From Alphaproteobacteria bacterium (GTDB lineage Bacteria; Pseudomonadota; Alphaproteobacteria; Rhodobacterales; Rhodobacteraceae), in contig JAUIFH010000002.1 in NCBI GenBank assembly GCA_030429495.1, forward strand, positions 186,001 through 250,000: DNA of 64,000 nucleotides, in the 5' to 3' direction. Position numbers and translations under genes: made by a program. Each line of letters begins with the position of its first letter. The first letter of the stretch is position 1. Positions 43,567 through 51,197 of the stretch are shown one piece after another. The notes beneath the pieces were generated by a model, which was given only the letters and a program-made list of their open reading frames with translations, had not been told where the DNA came from and searched no databases.

Positions 43567-44318
43567 CAGCTTTCCTCCCCCGTGCGGTAGAAAAATCCGC
43601 CCGCACGAAACCGCATCGGCCCGGGCGCGGTATTCGCCCGCTTCATCGCCGCCGCAGTCTGGCTGATTTCCTGAAAGAGCGCCATCTCCCTTTCGGAAAA
43701 AAGCGCCGCGAGTTCCGTGACTTGCGCATCCGTCAGCCCGGTGTAATGCACCGCCCGTTCAAAATGCGGGACATCGCGGCCCTGCACATTCTCGAACGCG
43801 GCCGAAAGGTGATCGCCGAGGTTGCGCGACAGATAGGCAAGCTGATCGTCCGACCCCGAAAGCGGCTGGTAGGACCCCTGCACCAGCCGCACCGTCTGGC
43901 CGTCGTCGGACAGCGCGACCGTGCCCGCTGCCAGCAGCGTGTCGAGCATCGTCCGGGCATGCACGTCGCGCCGCACCTCCTGCGCCAGCGCCTCGAAGGA
44001 CGGGGCAGGGCCGTTCTTCGGCAACGCCATCGGCTGTCCCTGTTCCTGGAGGCCGGGATCGGTTCGCCACAGCGCCACCAGCCGGGCAAGGTGGTTCGGG
44101 CGTTGGTCCTTCACGTCCTCCGCCCGCAGCCGGGCCACGTCGCGCCGTTGCAGCCCGGTCAGAACCGAGACCCGGCTGTCCGTCGCCTTGCCATCCGCCT
44201 GCGCCAAAGCGGCCTGGACGTAGTGCGCCTTCATCCGCTCGGCGAGGTCGGGAAAGAGCACGCCGCGCGCCACCAGAAGGCGGGCGATCGGGGCAAAGAG
44301 GGCGTCGAACATATCCAT
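43566..44318 (-). CDS. DUF6502 family protein, probable regulator
   Basis: A 250-residue soluble protein recognised as the DUF6502 type: LFAPIARLLVARGVLFPDLAERMKAHYV at the start, then a likely helix-turn-helix near residues 45-66 (ATDSRVSVLTGLQRRDVARL), and a C-terminal helical part ending in FRAGGFFYRTGEE. The known function is undefined; DNA binding is an inference from that segment. Two 17-bp inverted repeats lie in its upstream region, the nearer only 3 bp from the ATG, which fits autoregulation. The ATG at 44318 is chosen because upstream codons run through the repeat; an ATG at 44312 is equally possible. Confidence 0.75.
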   Translation of the reverse strand: MDMFDALFAPIARLLVARGVLFPDLAERMKAHYVQAALAQADGKATDSRVSVLTGLQRRDVARLRAEDVKDQRPNHLARLVALWRTDPGLQEQGQPMALPKNGPAPSFEALAQEVRRDVHARTMLDTLLAAGTVALSDDGQTVRLVQGSYQPLSGSDDQLAYLSRNLGDHLSAAFENVQGRDVPHFERAVHYTGLTDAQVTELAALFSEREMALFQEISQTAAAMKRANTAPGPMRFRAGGFFYRTGEES

Positions 44319-44320
44319 TG

Positions 44321-44337
44321 ATGTGCAATATGCACAT
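44321..44337. promoter_or_regulatory. Operator-like inverted repeat, copy 1
   Basis: ATGTGCAATATGCACAT has perfect 7-bp arms around ATA. It ends 3 bp from the DUF6502 start codon and lies 5 bp before the -35 element of the VWA gene. Confidence 0.72.
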
Positions 44338-44342
44338 TTTCT

Positions 44343-44371
44343 TTGACAGGTCCAGCAACTCATAATATGTG
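44343..44371 (+). promoter_or_regulatory. Promoter of the VWA lipoprotein gene
   Basis: TTGACA (44343-44348), a 17-bp spacer, and TATGTG (44366-44371). The -10 element overlaps repeat copy 2, so a protein bound there would block this promoter. Confidence 0.6.
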
Positions 44372-44383
44372 CAAAATACACAT
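44367..44383. promoter_or_regulatory. Operator-like inverted repeat, copy 2
   Basis: ATGTGCAAAATACACAT is the second copy, with one arm mismatch, centred 46 bp from copy 1 (between four and five helical turns). The copy number, shared consensus ATGTGCA-N3-TRCACAT and placement are what is expected of a regulator controlling both divergent genes. Confidence 0.72.
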
Positions 44384-44403
44384 TTGCCAGATGGAGTCAT
44401 GAG

Positions 44404-45702
44404 ATGCTTGCCTTCCGACTACTCCCCGCCGCGTCCGTCGCCGCGCTTCTCGCGGCCTGTTCACCCACCGCATTCACCCCGTCCGCCCCGGTTGTCGCGG
44501 AACCCGTGATGGAAGAGGCCAGCGGAATGGCCGAACCGGTCATGGAGCCTTTCACCCCGGCCGAACCGATGGCGGACTACCCAGCGCCTGCACGCGGCAG
44601 CTATTCCGGCCGGGCGCGGCGGGGCGTCGTGACGGCGGGCGATATCGACGACACCCTCAACCTTGCCGCTTTCTCCCGCTACCTCGCCCGCGCCGGGCGC
44701 GAGACGGGATTGCCGAAACTCGGGCTCGGCACGCCGGTCCTCGCGCAGCTTGTCGGTGTCGACGGAACCCCTGCGCCGGGCGCGCGCTACACGCTCCGCC
44801 GTCCCGGCGCGGCAGAGCCGTTCCATTCCGGCTATGCGGGGCCAGATGGCCGCATCGCGGTCTTTCCCGGCGTAGTCGGCGGCGGCGCCCTGAAATCGGT
44901 GGAACTCCGTGCCTTCGGGGAGGACGGTCAGGAAACGGCGGGCAGGACGCTCAAGACCGGCCAGTGGCAGCGCGTCGACCTGCCCTTCGATGCGGATTGG
45001 CAGCCCGACTTCCTCGACCTTGTCGTCGTGGTGGACACGACCGGCTCCATGGGTGACGAGATCGCATTCCTGAACAAGGAACTGATCGGCATTGCCCGTG
45101 CCGCCGCCCGCAAGGCGCGCGGCTTGCAGGTCCGCTACGGCCTTGTTGCCTATCGCGACCGTTACGACGCATACGTTGTCCGGAACTACGGCTTCACCAC
45201 CAATCCTTCCGAGATGGCGGGCTGGCTCCGAGGGCTGCGGGCCGGTGGCGGCGGCGACTATCCCGAAGCCGCAGCGGCCGCGCTGTCCGCCGGCGTCGGC
45301 CTCGACTGGCGGCGCGGCAAGGGGGAGCGCATCCTGCTCCACGTCGCGGACGCCCCGCCGCACGATCGTGACGCCGCGGCCTATCTTCGCACGGCCAAGA
45401 CGGCGGCCGGGAAGGGTGTGCAGGTCTTCACCCTTGGCGCGAGCGGAGTCGCCGAGGAATCGGAATATCTCATGCGGCAGGCTTCGGTCGCGACGGGCGG
45501 GCGCTATGTCTTCCTGACCGACGACAGCGGCGTGGGGCTTTCGCATGCGGAACCGACGATCTCGTGCTACCGCGTCACGAAACTCGCGCAGTTGCTGACC
45601 CGCATCCTCGCCACCGAACTGACCGGCAACAGGCACGAGGCCGCACCGGGCGACGTGATCCGCGAGGTGGGCACCTACCGCAACGGTATCTGCCGCAATT
45701 GA
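44404..45702 (+). CDS. VWA-domain lipoprotein
   Basis: A 432-residue lipoprotein: lipobox LAAC ending at Cys19, a Pro/Glu/Met-rich linker with AEPVMEEASGMAEPVMEP, a beta-rich domain (about 90-195), and a von Willebrand factor A domain from about residue 205 with intact MIDAS motif VVVVDTTGSMGDE. TSE-like and Asp residues occur later (GGGGDYPEAAAAALSAGV). It probably binds a partner through a metal ion at the outer or inner membrane surface. Divergent from DUF6502 and convergent with the BCS1-like ATPase. VWA and AAA proteins often work in pairs, but this AAA type is not the usual MoxR partner. Confidence 0.83.
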   Translation: MLAFRLLPAASVAALLAACSPTAFTPSAPVVAEPVMEEASGMAEPVMEPFTPAEPMADYPAPARGSYSGRARRGVVTAGDIDDTLNLAAFSRYLARAGRETGLPKLGLGTPVLAQLVGVDGTPAPGARYTLRRPGAAEPFHSGYAGPDGRIAVFPGVVGGGALKSVELRAFGEDGQETAGRTLKTGQWQRVDLPFDADWQPDFLDLVVVVDTTGSMGDEIAFLNKELIGIARAAARKARGLQVRYGLVAYRDRYDAYVVRNYGFTTNPSEMAGWLRGLRAGGGGDYPEAAAAALSAGVGLDWRRGKGERILLHVADAPPHDRDAAAYLRTAKTAAGKGVQVFTLGASGVAEESEYLMRQASVATGGRYVFLTDDSGVGLSHAEPTISCYRVTKLAQLLTRILATELTGNRHEAAPGDVIREVGTYRNGICRN

Positions 45703-45712
45703 ACGCAGGTGT

Positions 45713-45740
45713 GCGATGGCCGCTATTCGGCGGCCATCGC
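45713..45740. terminator. Hairpin between convergent genes
   Basis: GCGATGGCCGC (45713-45723) and GCGGCCATCGC (45730-45740) form a perfect 11-bp stem with a 6-base loop, then GTTCTTTTC. It overlaps the last codons of the BCS1-like gene and follows the VWA gene by 10 bp. Probably a terminator for the VWA transcript. Confidence 0.6.
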
Positions 45741-46973
45741 GTTCTTTTCGGGAGGGGCGATCAACCCCTCCGCCCGGGCCGCCGCCCCGGCATCCTCGGC
45801 ATGGGCCAGAAGCCAGCCCTGCAGCGCCGCCGGGGTGATGCGCGCGTGACCCAGTGCCTCGGCGAAGCGCGGCGCGAGGTCGGGGCGGTCCGGGAAGAAC
45901 CGCGCGAAGAGCCGCGCGGCGGTCTCCGACCCGATCAGGCCAAGCTCCACATGCACGTCCGCGCGCCCTGGCCGGACCAATGCCGGGTCGAGACGCTCGG
46001 GGTGGTTCGTGGTCATCACCAGCGCCCGGCCCTCCTGCGCTGCCACCCCGTCGATGGCGTTCAGAAGGCCGGAGAAGGTGACGCCGCTCGCCGCCTCGCC
46101 CTTGCGCCGCTGCCGGAAGGCCGCGTCGATATCCTCGATGGCGAGGATCGCGCCGCGCGGCGCGGTAGCCATCGCCTGCCGCAACGCCTCGTCCCCAAGC
46201 CCGGCGCGGCCGATATCGAGGATCGCGATATCGAGACCAAGTTCGGAGGCAAGCGCGCGGATCGCGCTCGACTTGCCGGTGCCGGGAGGCCCGTGAAGCA
46301 GGTAGCCCCGCCGCCACGGGATGCCGCGTTCGCCGTACCAGTCCCGCGCGCCGAGGAAGCGGCGCATGTCCGCGACGAGCCGTTCGACGCGGTCGTCGTC
46401 ACTCAGCACCGATACGACGCTGCGGGCGGTGACCTGGCCGAGGCTTTCCCAATAGCCGTCCTGGAACATGAAGACCTCCGGCCCGACGCGTTCCTGCGCG
46501 GCAAGATGCGCCTGACCTTCGGCGATCCAGCGCCGGATCGTGCCGATCCGGCCGCAGATCACCGTCAGGCTCACCGACTCCACCGGACGCGGATAGGCGG
46601 GGCCCTCGGCGCCCGCGCTTTCGCGCCGCTCGCGCAGGAAGAGGCAGAGCCGCCCCTCACGCCAGAACCAGTGCAGGCCGGGCGCCGGGCCATAGATCTC
46701 GCCCGCCGCGCCATGCAGCTCGGTGATCCGCACGCGCCGCGCATGGGCCAGAACGCCGGTCATGTCCAGCCAGCCGTAGAACCCGCGATAGGCCGCAGTG
46801 CGGTTGTCGAGCGTCACCGTCACCATCGCCCGGCGCAGGATCGCGGTCCAGCCGCGCAACAAGAGGCCGCGCCCGAGCGCCACGGAGGCGCCGAGCAGGC
46901 CAAGCGCGGTACCGCCCGCGAAGATGTCGCTTCCGGCGCCCTGCGCCAGATAGGTCATGATGGACTCGAACAT
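45723..46973 (-). CDS. BCS1-like AAA ATPase
   Basis: A 416-residue AAA protein with an N-terminal membrane segment (TALGLLGASVALGRGLLL), a BCS1-type N-domain (about 45-200, with VTVTLDNRTAAYRGFYGWL) and the AAA core: Walker A LHGPPGTGKSSAIRAL, Walker B GAILAIEDIDAAF, arginine-finger region NHPERLDPALVRPGRADV. Mitochondrial BCS1 translocates the folded Rieske protein; the bacterial relatives are poorly known. No Rieske gene is nearby. AAAGGTGA lies just before the ATG and touches a hairpin in the leader. Confidence 0.85.
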   Translation of the reverse strand: MFESIMTYLAQGAGSDIFAGGTALGLLGASVALGRGLLLRGWTAILRRAMVTVTLDNRTAAYRGFYGWLDMTGVLAHARRVRITELHGAAGEIYGPAPGLHWFWREGRLCLFLRERRESAGAEGPAYPRPVESVSLTVICGRIGTIRRWIAEGQAHLAAQERVGPEVFMFQDGYWESLGQVTARSVVSVLSDDDRVERLVADMRRFLGARDWYGERGIPWRRGYLLHGPPGTGKSSAIRALASELGLDIAILDIGRAGLGDEALRQAMATAPRGAILAIEDIDAAFRQRRKGEAASGVTFSGLLNAIDGVAAQEGRALVMTTNHPERLDPALVRPGRADVHVELGLIGSETAARLFARFFPDRPDLAPRFAEALGHARITPAALQGWLLAHAEDAGAAARAEGLIAPPEKNAMAAE

Positions 46974-46982
46974 GGGTCACCT

Positions 46983-47067
46983 TTCCGCCGTCACGGGCGG
47001 AACCGTTGCCGGGAATGTCCCGGCGTGCTGGTCAGGAAGATTGGTCGGAAACCGCCCCGAAGGCGGT
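46983..47067 (-). promoter_or_regulatory. Three-hairpin leader of the BCS1-like gene
   Basis: Read toward the gene, three perfect hairpins follow the leader peptide: ACCGCC/GGCGGT (47062-47067 with 47051-47056), GCCGGGA/TCCCGGC (47018-47024 with 47008-47014) and TTCCGCC/GGCGGAA (46996-47002 with 46983-46989). The last ends directly against the AAAGGTGA ribosome-binding sequence. The first partly overlaps the leader stop codon. This suggests translation-dependent control of the ATPase gene. Confidence 0.5.
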
Positions 47068-47114
47068 CAGGCCCGTCTTGCGAAGGGCCGGATTGCTGCA
47101 TTGTCGTTCGTCAT
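47067..47114 (-). CDS. 15-residue leader peptide
   Basis: ATG at 47114 after AAGGAGGGCGGA, a near-ideal ribosome-binding site, opens a frame encoding MTNDNAAIRPFARRA and a TGA whose last bases enter the first hairpin of the leader. It precedes the BCS1-like gene by 93 bp. The codons contain three arginines in the last eight residues but no run typical of amino-acid attenuation. The strong initiation signal is the main evidence that it is translated. Confidence 0.45.
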   Translation of the reverse strand: MTNDNAAIRPFARRA

Positions 47115-47266
47115 TCCGCCCTCCTTTTCTCCTAAAGGGAGGTGCGGAATAACCGCCTGCTCGATTCGGATCAACGGCGATCATCCCTACCCGCCGCGCT
47201 GTTGCGGCGCTGCACCATTCATGCGATGGGCAGAAATCGGGAACGGCCGGAGCAAGAGACCCCAAG

Positions 47267-47593
47267 ATGACCGACAAACCGAAACGCCCCCAGCAGGTCT
47301 ATACCCTTGTCGTCCAGGTCGGCCGCAAGGCCGGCGACGGCCTGCCGAAGAAGGCGACGGGTGCCGCGCTCATGGTCTATGCAAGCGGCGTGGACGAAGA
47401 CGAGGCGGTGCGCGAGACGGTCGCGATCCTCAAGCAGGCCGATATGGCGCCGCTTGATGTCACCGGCTACGGAACGCTGCCGGAACGCGAGGCGCAGGGC
47501 CACGAGATCGCCGAGGAGGAGCGCGCGTTGATGGACAAGGCGCTGGCCGAGAACGCGGTGATCGTCGCCGAGGTGACGCCCTTCTTCGACTGA
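47267..47593 (+). CDS. Conserved-looking hypothetical protein, 108 aa
   Basis: A 108-residue acidic, soluble protein with alternating strand/helix composition: QVYTLVVQVGRKAG, ALMVYASGVDEDEAVRETVAIL, VTGYGTLPEREAQGHE, and a C-terminal helix ending VIVAEVTPFFD. No family or catalytic motif is recognised. The pattern of two beta-alpha units would fit a small ferredoxin-like fold. Codon use resembles its neighbours. It starts 77 bp before the ybbN-like gene and may share its transcript. Confidence 0.7.
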   Translation: MTDKPKRPQQVYTLVVQVGRKAGDGLPKKATGAALMVYASGVDEDEAVRETVAILKQADMAPLDVTGYGTLPEREAQGHEIAEEERALMDKALAENAVIVAEVTPFFD

Positions 47594-47670
47594 GCGTTGC
47601 GGCCGCACCCCCTTGGCCTTTCGGCCCGGCGCGCTCATATAGGGGGCAACCAGACAGATAGGGGGCAGAC

Positions 47671-48579
47671 ATGCTCGAATTCGGCCAGACCAAGGACGCG
47701 GCACCTGCCGGCGACCTGATCCGTGACGTGACCGAGGCGGAGTTCATGAAGGACGTGATCGAGGCGAGCGTAGAGGTGCCCGTCATCGTCGACTTCTGGG
47801 CGCCGTGGTGCGGCCCCTGCAAGACGCTCGGCCCCGCGCTCGAGGCCGCCGTGACCGCCGCGAAGGGCAAGGTCCGCATGGCCAAGGTCAACGTGGATGA
47901 GAACCAGTCGATCGCCGCGCAGCTTCGTATCCAGTCGATCCCGACGGTCTATGCTTTCTGGCAGGGCAAGCCGGTGGACGGCTTCCAGGGTGCGATCCCG
48001 GGGTCGGAGATCAAGGCCTTCGTCGACAAGCTCGCCTCCCTCGCCGGGGACGGTGGCCTTGGTGAGGCGATCGAGGCCGCCGAGGCGATGCTGGCGGAAG
48101 GCGCCATCGACGACGCGGCCGAGACCTTCGCCGCGATCCTCGGGGAAGAGCCGGAGAATGCCGCCGCCTATGGCGGGCTGGTCCGCGCCCGCCTCGCCGC
48201 CGGTAACGAGGACGAAGCCGCAGCCCTGCTGGACAATGTCCCGGCCGCAATCGCTTCCTCTGCCGAGGTCGAGGCCGCGCGCGCCCAGCTCGCGCTTTTG
48301 AAACAGGCCGCGAATGCCGGCCCGGTGGCCGAGCTTCTCGACCGTGTTCTTTCGCATCCCGACGACCATCAGGCCCGGTTCGACCTTGCCCAGGCGCTGC
48401 ACGCTGCCGGCAAGGTTGAAGGTGCGGTAGAGGAGCTTTTGGAACTGTTCCGCCGCGACCGCGAATGGAACGACGGCGCCGCCAAGGCGCAGCTGTTCAC
48501 CATATTCGATGCGTTGAAGCCGAACGATCCGATCGTCCTGAAGGGGCGGCGAAAGCTCTCCTCGCTGCTCTTTGCCTGA
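47671..48579 (+). CDS. ybbN: Thioredoxin-TPR co-chaperone YbbN/CnoX
   Basis: A 302-residue protein: a thioredoxin domain (about 20-125) with the active-site WAPWCGPCK, then tetratricopeptide-like helices to the end (AAETFAAILGEEPENAAAYG, VLSHPDDHQARFDLAQALHA). This is the architecture of CnoX, a redox-regulated holdase that hands clients to GroEL and DnaK. Here the active site keeps both cysteines (CGPC), so thiol-oxidoreductase activity is likely, unlike the E. coli form. It heads a run with the LON-domain and Trm112 genes. Confidence 0.93.
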   Translation: MLEFGQTKDAAPAGDLIRDVTEAEFMKDVIEASVEVPVIVDFWAPWCGPCKTLGPALEAAVTAAKGKVRMAKVNVDENQSIAAQLRIQSIPTVYAFWQGKPVDGFQGAIPGSEIKAFVDKLASLAGDGGLGEAIEAAEAMLAEGAIDDAAETFAAILGEEPENAAAYGGLVRARLAAGNEDEAAALLDNVPAAIASSAEVEAARAQLALLKQAANAGPVAELLDRVLSHPDDHQARFDLAQALHAAGKVEGAVEELLELFRRDREWNDGAAKAQLFTIFDALKPNDPIVLKGRRKLSSLLFA

Positions 48580-48605
48580 TGGCCGACAGCCGCTAGGATC
48601 GGTTC

Positions 48606-49244
48606 ATGAAGCTGCACGGCGACCTGCCGGAGAAGATCCCGCTTTTCCCTCTTCCGGGGGCGCTTCTCCTGCCGCGCGCGCGCCTGCCCCTGCAGATATT
48701 CGAGCCGCGCTACCTCGCCATGCTCGACGAAACGCTCAAGACGCAGCACCGGCTGATCGGGATGATCCAGCCGCGGCCCGGCCCCGAAGGCCAGCCGCGC
48801 CTTGCCGCGATCGGCTGCGCCGGCCGCGTCACCGGGTTTTCCGAGACCGAAGACGGGCGCTATATGATTACGCTCACCGGCGTGTCGCGCTTCCGCCTGA
48901 AGCGGGAGATTTCGGGCTTTGCCCCCTACCTGTCGGGTGAGGTCGGCTGGAGCGATTTCGGGCGCGATCTGGGGCCTGCGGAACACGATGCGGGGTTCGC
49001 GCGGAAGCCGTTCCTCCGGCTCCTGCGCCGGTATTTCGAGGCCGAGCAGCTTTCGACCGACTGGGACAGCCTGAAAGAGGCGGAGGACGAACTTTTGATC
49101 AACTCGCTCGCCATGCTCTGCCCGTTTGAGCCGGAGGACAAGCAGGCCCTGCTTGAGGCGCCCTCGCTCGAAACCCGGCGCGAGACGCTGGCGACGCTGA
49201 TGGAATACGCGCTCCGGGGCGGCGGCGAGGAGGTGGTGCAATGA
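48606..49244 (+). CDS. LON substrate-binding domain protein
   Basis: A 212-residue protein consisting only of the LON N-terminal domain: [56 protein letters not shown]. It lacks the ATPase and protease domains and so cannot be a Lon protease. Its function is not established. It lies between ybbN and trm112, overlapping the latter as ATGA, an arrangement common in alphaproteobacteria. Confidence 0.92.
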   Translation: MKLHGDLPEKIPLFPLPGALLLPRARLPLQIFEPRYLAMLDETLKTQHRLIGMIQPRPGPEGQPRLAAIGCAGRVTGFSETEDGRYMITLTGVSRFRLKREISGFAPYLSGEVGWSDFGRDLGPAEHDAGFARKPFLRLLRRYFEAEQLSTDWDSLKEAEDELLINSLAMLCPFEPEDKQALLEAPSLETRRETLATLMEYALRGGGEEVVQ

Positions 49245-49423
49245 GCGACGAAGGCAAGTTCGACCGGCGGATGCTGGAGGCGCTGGTCTGCCCGCTGACC
49301 CATTCGCCGCTCAGCTATGACGCCGAGGCGCAGGAACTGATCTCCAAGCCCGCCAAGCTCGCCTTCCCGATCCGCGGCGGCATCCCGGTGATGCTGGTGG
49401 ACGAGGCCCGCAAGATCGACTGA
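49241..49423 (+). CDS. Trm112-family protein
   Basis: A 60-residue protein ([40 protein letters not shown]). The UPF0434/Trm112 fold usually binds zinc and activates methyltransferases in archaea and eukaryotes. This bacterial form keeps one cysteine (CPLT). It overlaps the preceding gene by 4 bases, implying coupling. Its bacterial partner is unknown. Confidence 0.92.
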   Translation: MSDEGKFDRRMLEALVCPLTHSPLSYDAEAQELISKPAKLAFPIRGGIPVMLVDEARKID

Positions 49424-49452
49424 GGGGCCGCAGCCCCCCAGTGGACGCCCTC

Positions 49453-50196
49453 TCAGACCGCCTTGGCGAGCGCCACGGCATCCGCCCCGGCCGGATAGCG
49501 CAGTTGGTCGGACCCGTCCGTCGCGGCCCGCCAGACCGCCTCGGCCACGTCGCTTTCCGTCGTCGTCAGCGCGGGGTTGGCATATTCGGCGAAGGCCCCG
49601 GCGGCGAAGCCGGCATAGGCCTCGGGGATGAGGTCGCTCACCTGAACATCGCTGTTCGCGGCGAACTGCGTGGTCGGCGCGTGGCCCGGTTCCACCAGTT
49701 TCGCGCGGATCCCGAAGGCACCAAGCTCAAGCGCGAGTGATCCGGTGAACCCCTCGACCGCCTCTTTGCTTGCCGTATAGGCCGCGACAAGCGGCATCGG
49801 CGCGAGAACGGAGCTTGACGTGACGTTGACGATCACCCCCGACCGGCGCGCGCGCATCTGCGGGATCACGGCCTGCACCATCGTCATCGTGCCGAAGGTG
49901 TTGGTGGCAAAGATCTTGCGCACATGGTCCATCGGGGTCGCCTCGAAGGCGCCCGCCGCGCCGATGCCGGCGTTGTTGACAAGGACGTCGATCGGCCCCG
50001 CTGCCGCGATCGCCGCGGCGATGCTGCCCGCGTCGGTGATGTCGAGCGGCAGGATGCGCAACCGGTCAGAGGCGGGAAGGATGCCGTCGCGCGGGCTGCG
50101 CATCGTGGCGATCACGGTCCAGCCCTTGTCGTGAAAGTGCCGGGCGGTCTGCAGTCCGTAGCCGGACGAGCAGCCGGTGATGAGGACGGTGGTCAT
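49453..50196 (-). CDS. Short-chain dehydrogenase/reductase
   Basis: A 247-residue classical SDR. The cofactor motif TGCSSGYGLQ, NNAG (VLVNNAGIGAAG), catalytic serine (VTSSSVLAP) and YTASK are all present; an Arg after the first strand (ATMRSP) suggests NADP preference. The substrate is unknown. The ATG at 50196 follows AGGAGACCG. It is divergent from an AraC-type regulator, which probably controls it. Confidence 0.88.
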   Translation of the reverse strand: MTTVLITGCSSGYGLQTARHFHDKGWTVIATMRSPRDGILPASDRLRILPLDITDAGSIAAAIAAAGPIDVLVNNAGIGAAGAFEATPMDHVRKIFATNTFGTMTMVQAVIPQMRARRSGVIVNVTSSSVLAPMPLVAAYTASKEAVEGFTGSLALELGAFGIRAKLVEPGHAPTTQFAANSDVQVSDLIPEAYAGFAAGAFAEYANPALTTTESDVAEAVWRAATDGSDQLRYPAGADAVALAKAV

Positions 50197-50253
50197 GTCG
50201 GTCTCCTGTGGTTGAACTTGACAGGGACCGATGTAGCGGGCGAAATCGGGACT

Positions 50254-50269
50254 ATCATCGATCAATGAT
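50254..50269. promoter_or_regulatory. Near-palindrome between SDR and AraC genes
   Basis: ATCATCGATCAATGAT has 5-bp perfect arms around a near-symmetrical GATC core. It sits mid-way in the 98-bp divergent gap and may be the operator of the AraC-type regulator. Confidence 0.35.
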
Positions 50270-50294
50270 CCGAATAAAGTTGGCAATAGTCCAA

Positions 50295-51197
50295 ATGACC
50301 GATCCTCTGTCCCAGGTCATCCGGCTGCTCCGCCCCTCCGCCGTCTTCTCCAAGGGGATCAGCGCGGCGGGGCGCTGGGCGGTCCGCTACGCCGAATTCG
50401 GCCAGCCGGGCTTCTGCGCGATGACCGAGGGGCGCTGCCGCCTTGCCGTCGCGGGCGAGGCGCCCGTGGTGCTCGAGGCGGGCGATTTCGTCCTTCTACC
50501 GGCGACGCCCGCCTTCACCATGTCGGGGCTCGAGCCCGCCGCCCCCCTCCGCATCGACCCAACGACGGCCCCGCCGCCGGACCGCGAGATGCGATTCGGC
50601 CGGCCGGACGGGCCGCCCGACATGCGCCAGTTCGGCGGCTGGTTCACCTTCGGCGCGCCCGAGGCCGGTCTGCTCGTCGCGCTTCTGCCGCGCATGATCC
50701 ATATCCGCGGCGTGCCGCGCCTGGCCGAGCTGGTGCGCCTTGTCGGCGACGAGGCCGCGCGCGAGGATCCGGGGCGCGACCTCATCCTCGAGCGTCTGGT
50801 GGAGATCCTGCTGATCGAGGCCCTGCGCGCGGCGCCCTCGGGTGCGGCGCGCCCCGGCCTTCTGAACGGCCTTGCCGACCCCCGCCTTGCCATCGCCCTT
50901 CGCCAGATGCACGAGGGGATCGGGCAGTCCTGGACCGTCGCCGAACTTGCGCGCGACGCGGGCATGTCGCGATCGTCCTTCTTCGACCATTTCTCGCGCA
51001 CCGTCGGGGTCCGGCCGATGGAATACCTTCTCGCCTGGCGCATGGCGGTCGCGCGCGACCTTCTCCGCGGCGGCGGCCTTGCGCTCGACGAGGTGGCGAT
51101 GCGGGTCGGCTACGGCTCGGCCAGCACCTTCAGCACCGCCTTCAGCCGCCACACCGGCCTGCCGCCCGGGCGCTTCATGCGCGCCGCTGCCGCCTAG
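50295..51197 (+). CDS. AraC-family transcriptional regulator
   Basis: A 300-residue regulator with an N-terminal cupin domain of the type seen in regulators next to oxidoreductases (MTDPLSQVIRLLRPSAVFSK, VVLEAGDFVLLPATPAFTMS). It has a C-terminal double helix-turn-helix (WTVAELARDAGMSRSSFFDH and DEVAMRVGYGSASTFSTAFS). The ATG at 50295 matches the usual family start; an ATG at 50265 lies inside the palindrome. It probably activates or represses the divergent SDR gene. Its TAG is shared with DUF924 in a CTAG. Confidence 0.9.
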   Translation: MTDPLSQVIRLLRPSAVFSKGISAAGRWAVRYAEFGQPGFCAMTEGRCRLAVAGEAPVVLEAGDFVLLPATPAFTMSGLEPAAPLRIDPTTAPPPDREMRFGRPDGPPDMRQFGGWFTFGAPEAGLLVALLPRMIHIRGVPRLAELVRLVGDEAAREDPGRDLILERLVEILLIEALRAAPSGAARPGLLNGLADPRLAIALRQMHEGIGQSWTVAELARDAGMSRSSFFDHFSRTVGVRPMEYLLAWRMAVARDLLRGGGLALDEVAMRVGYGSASTFSTAFSRHTGLPPGRFMRAAAA

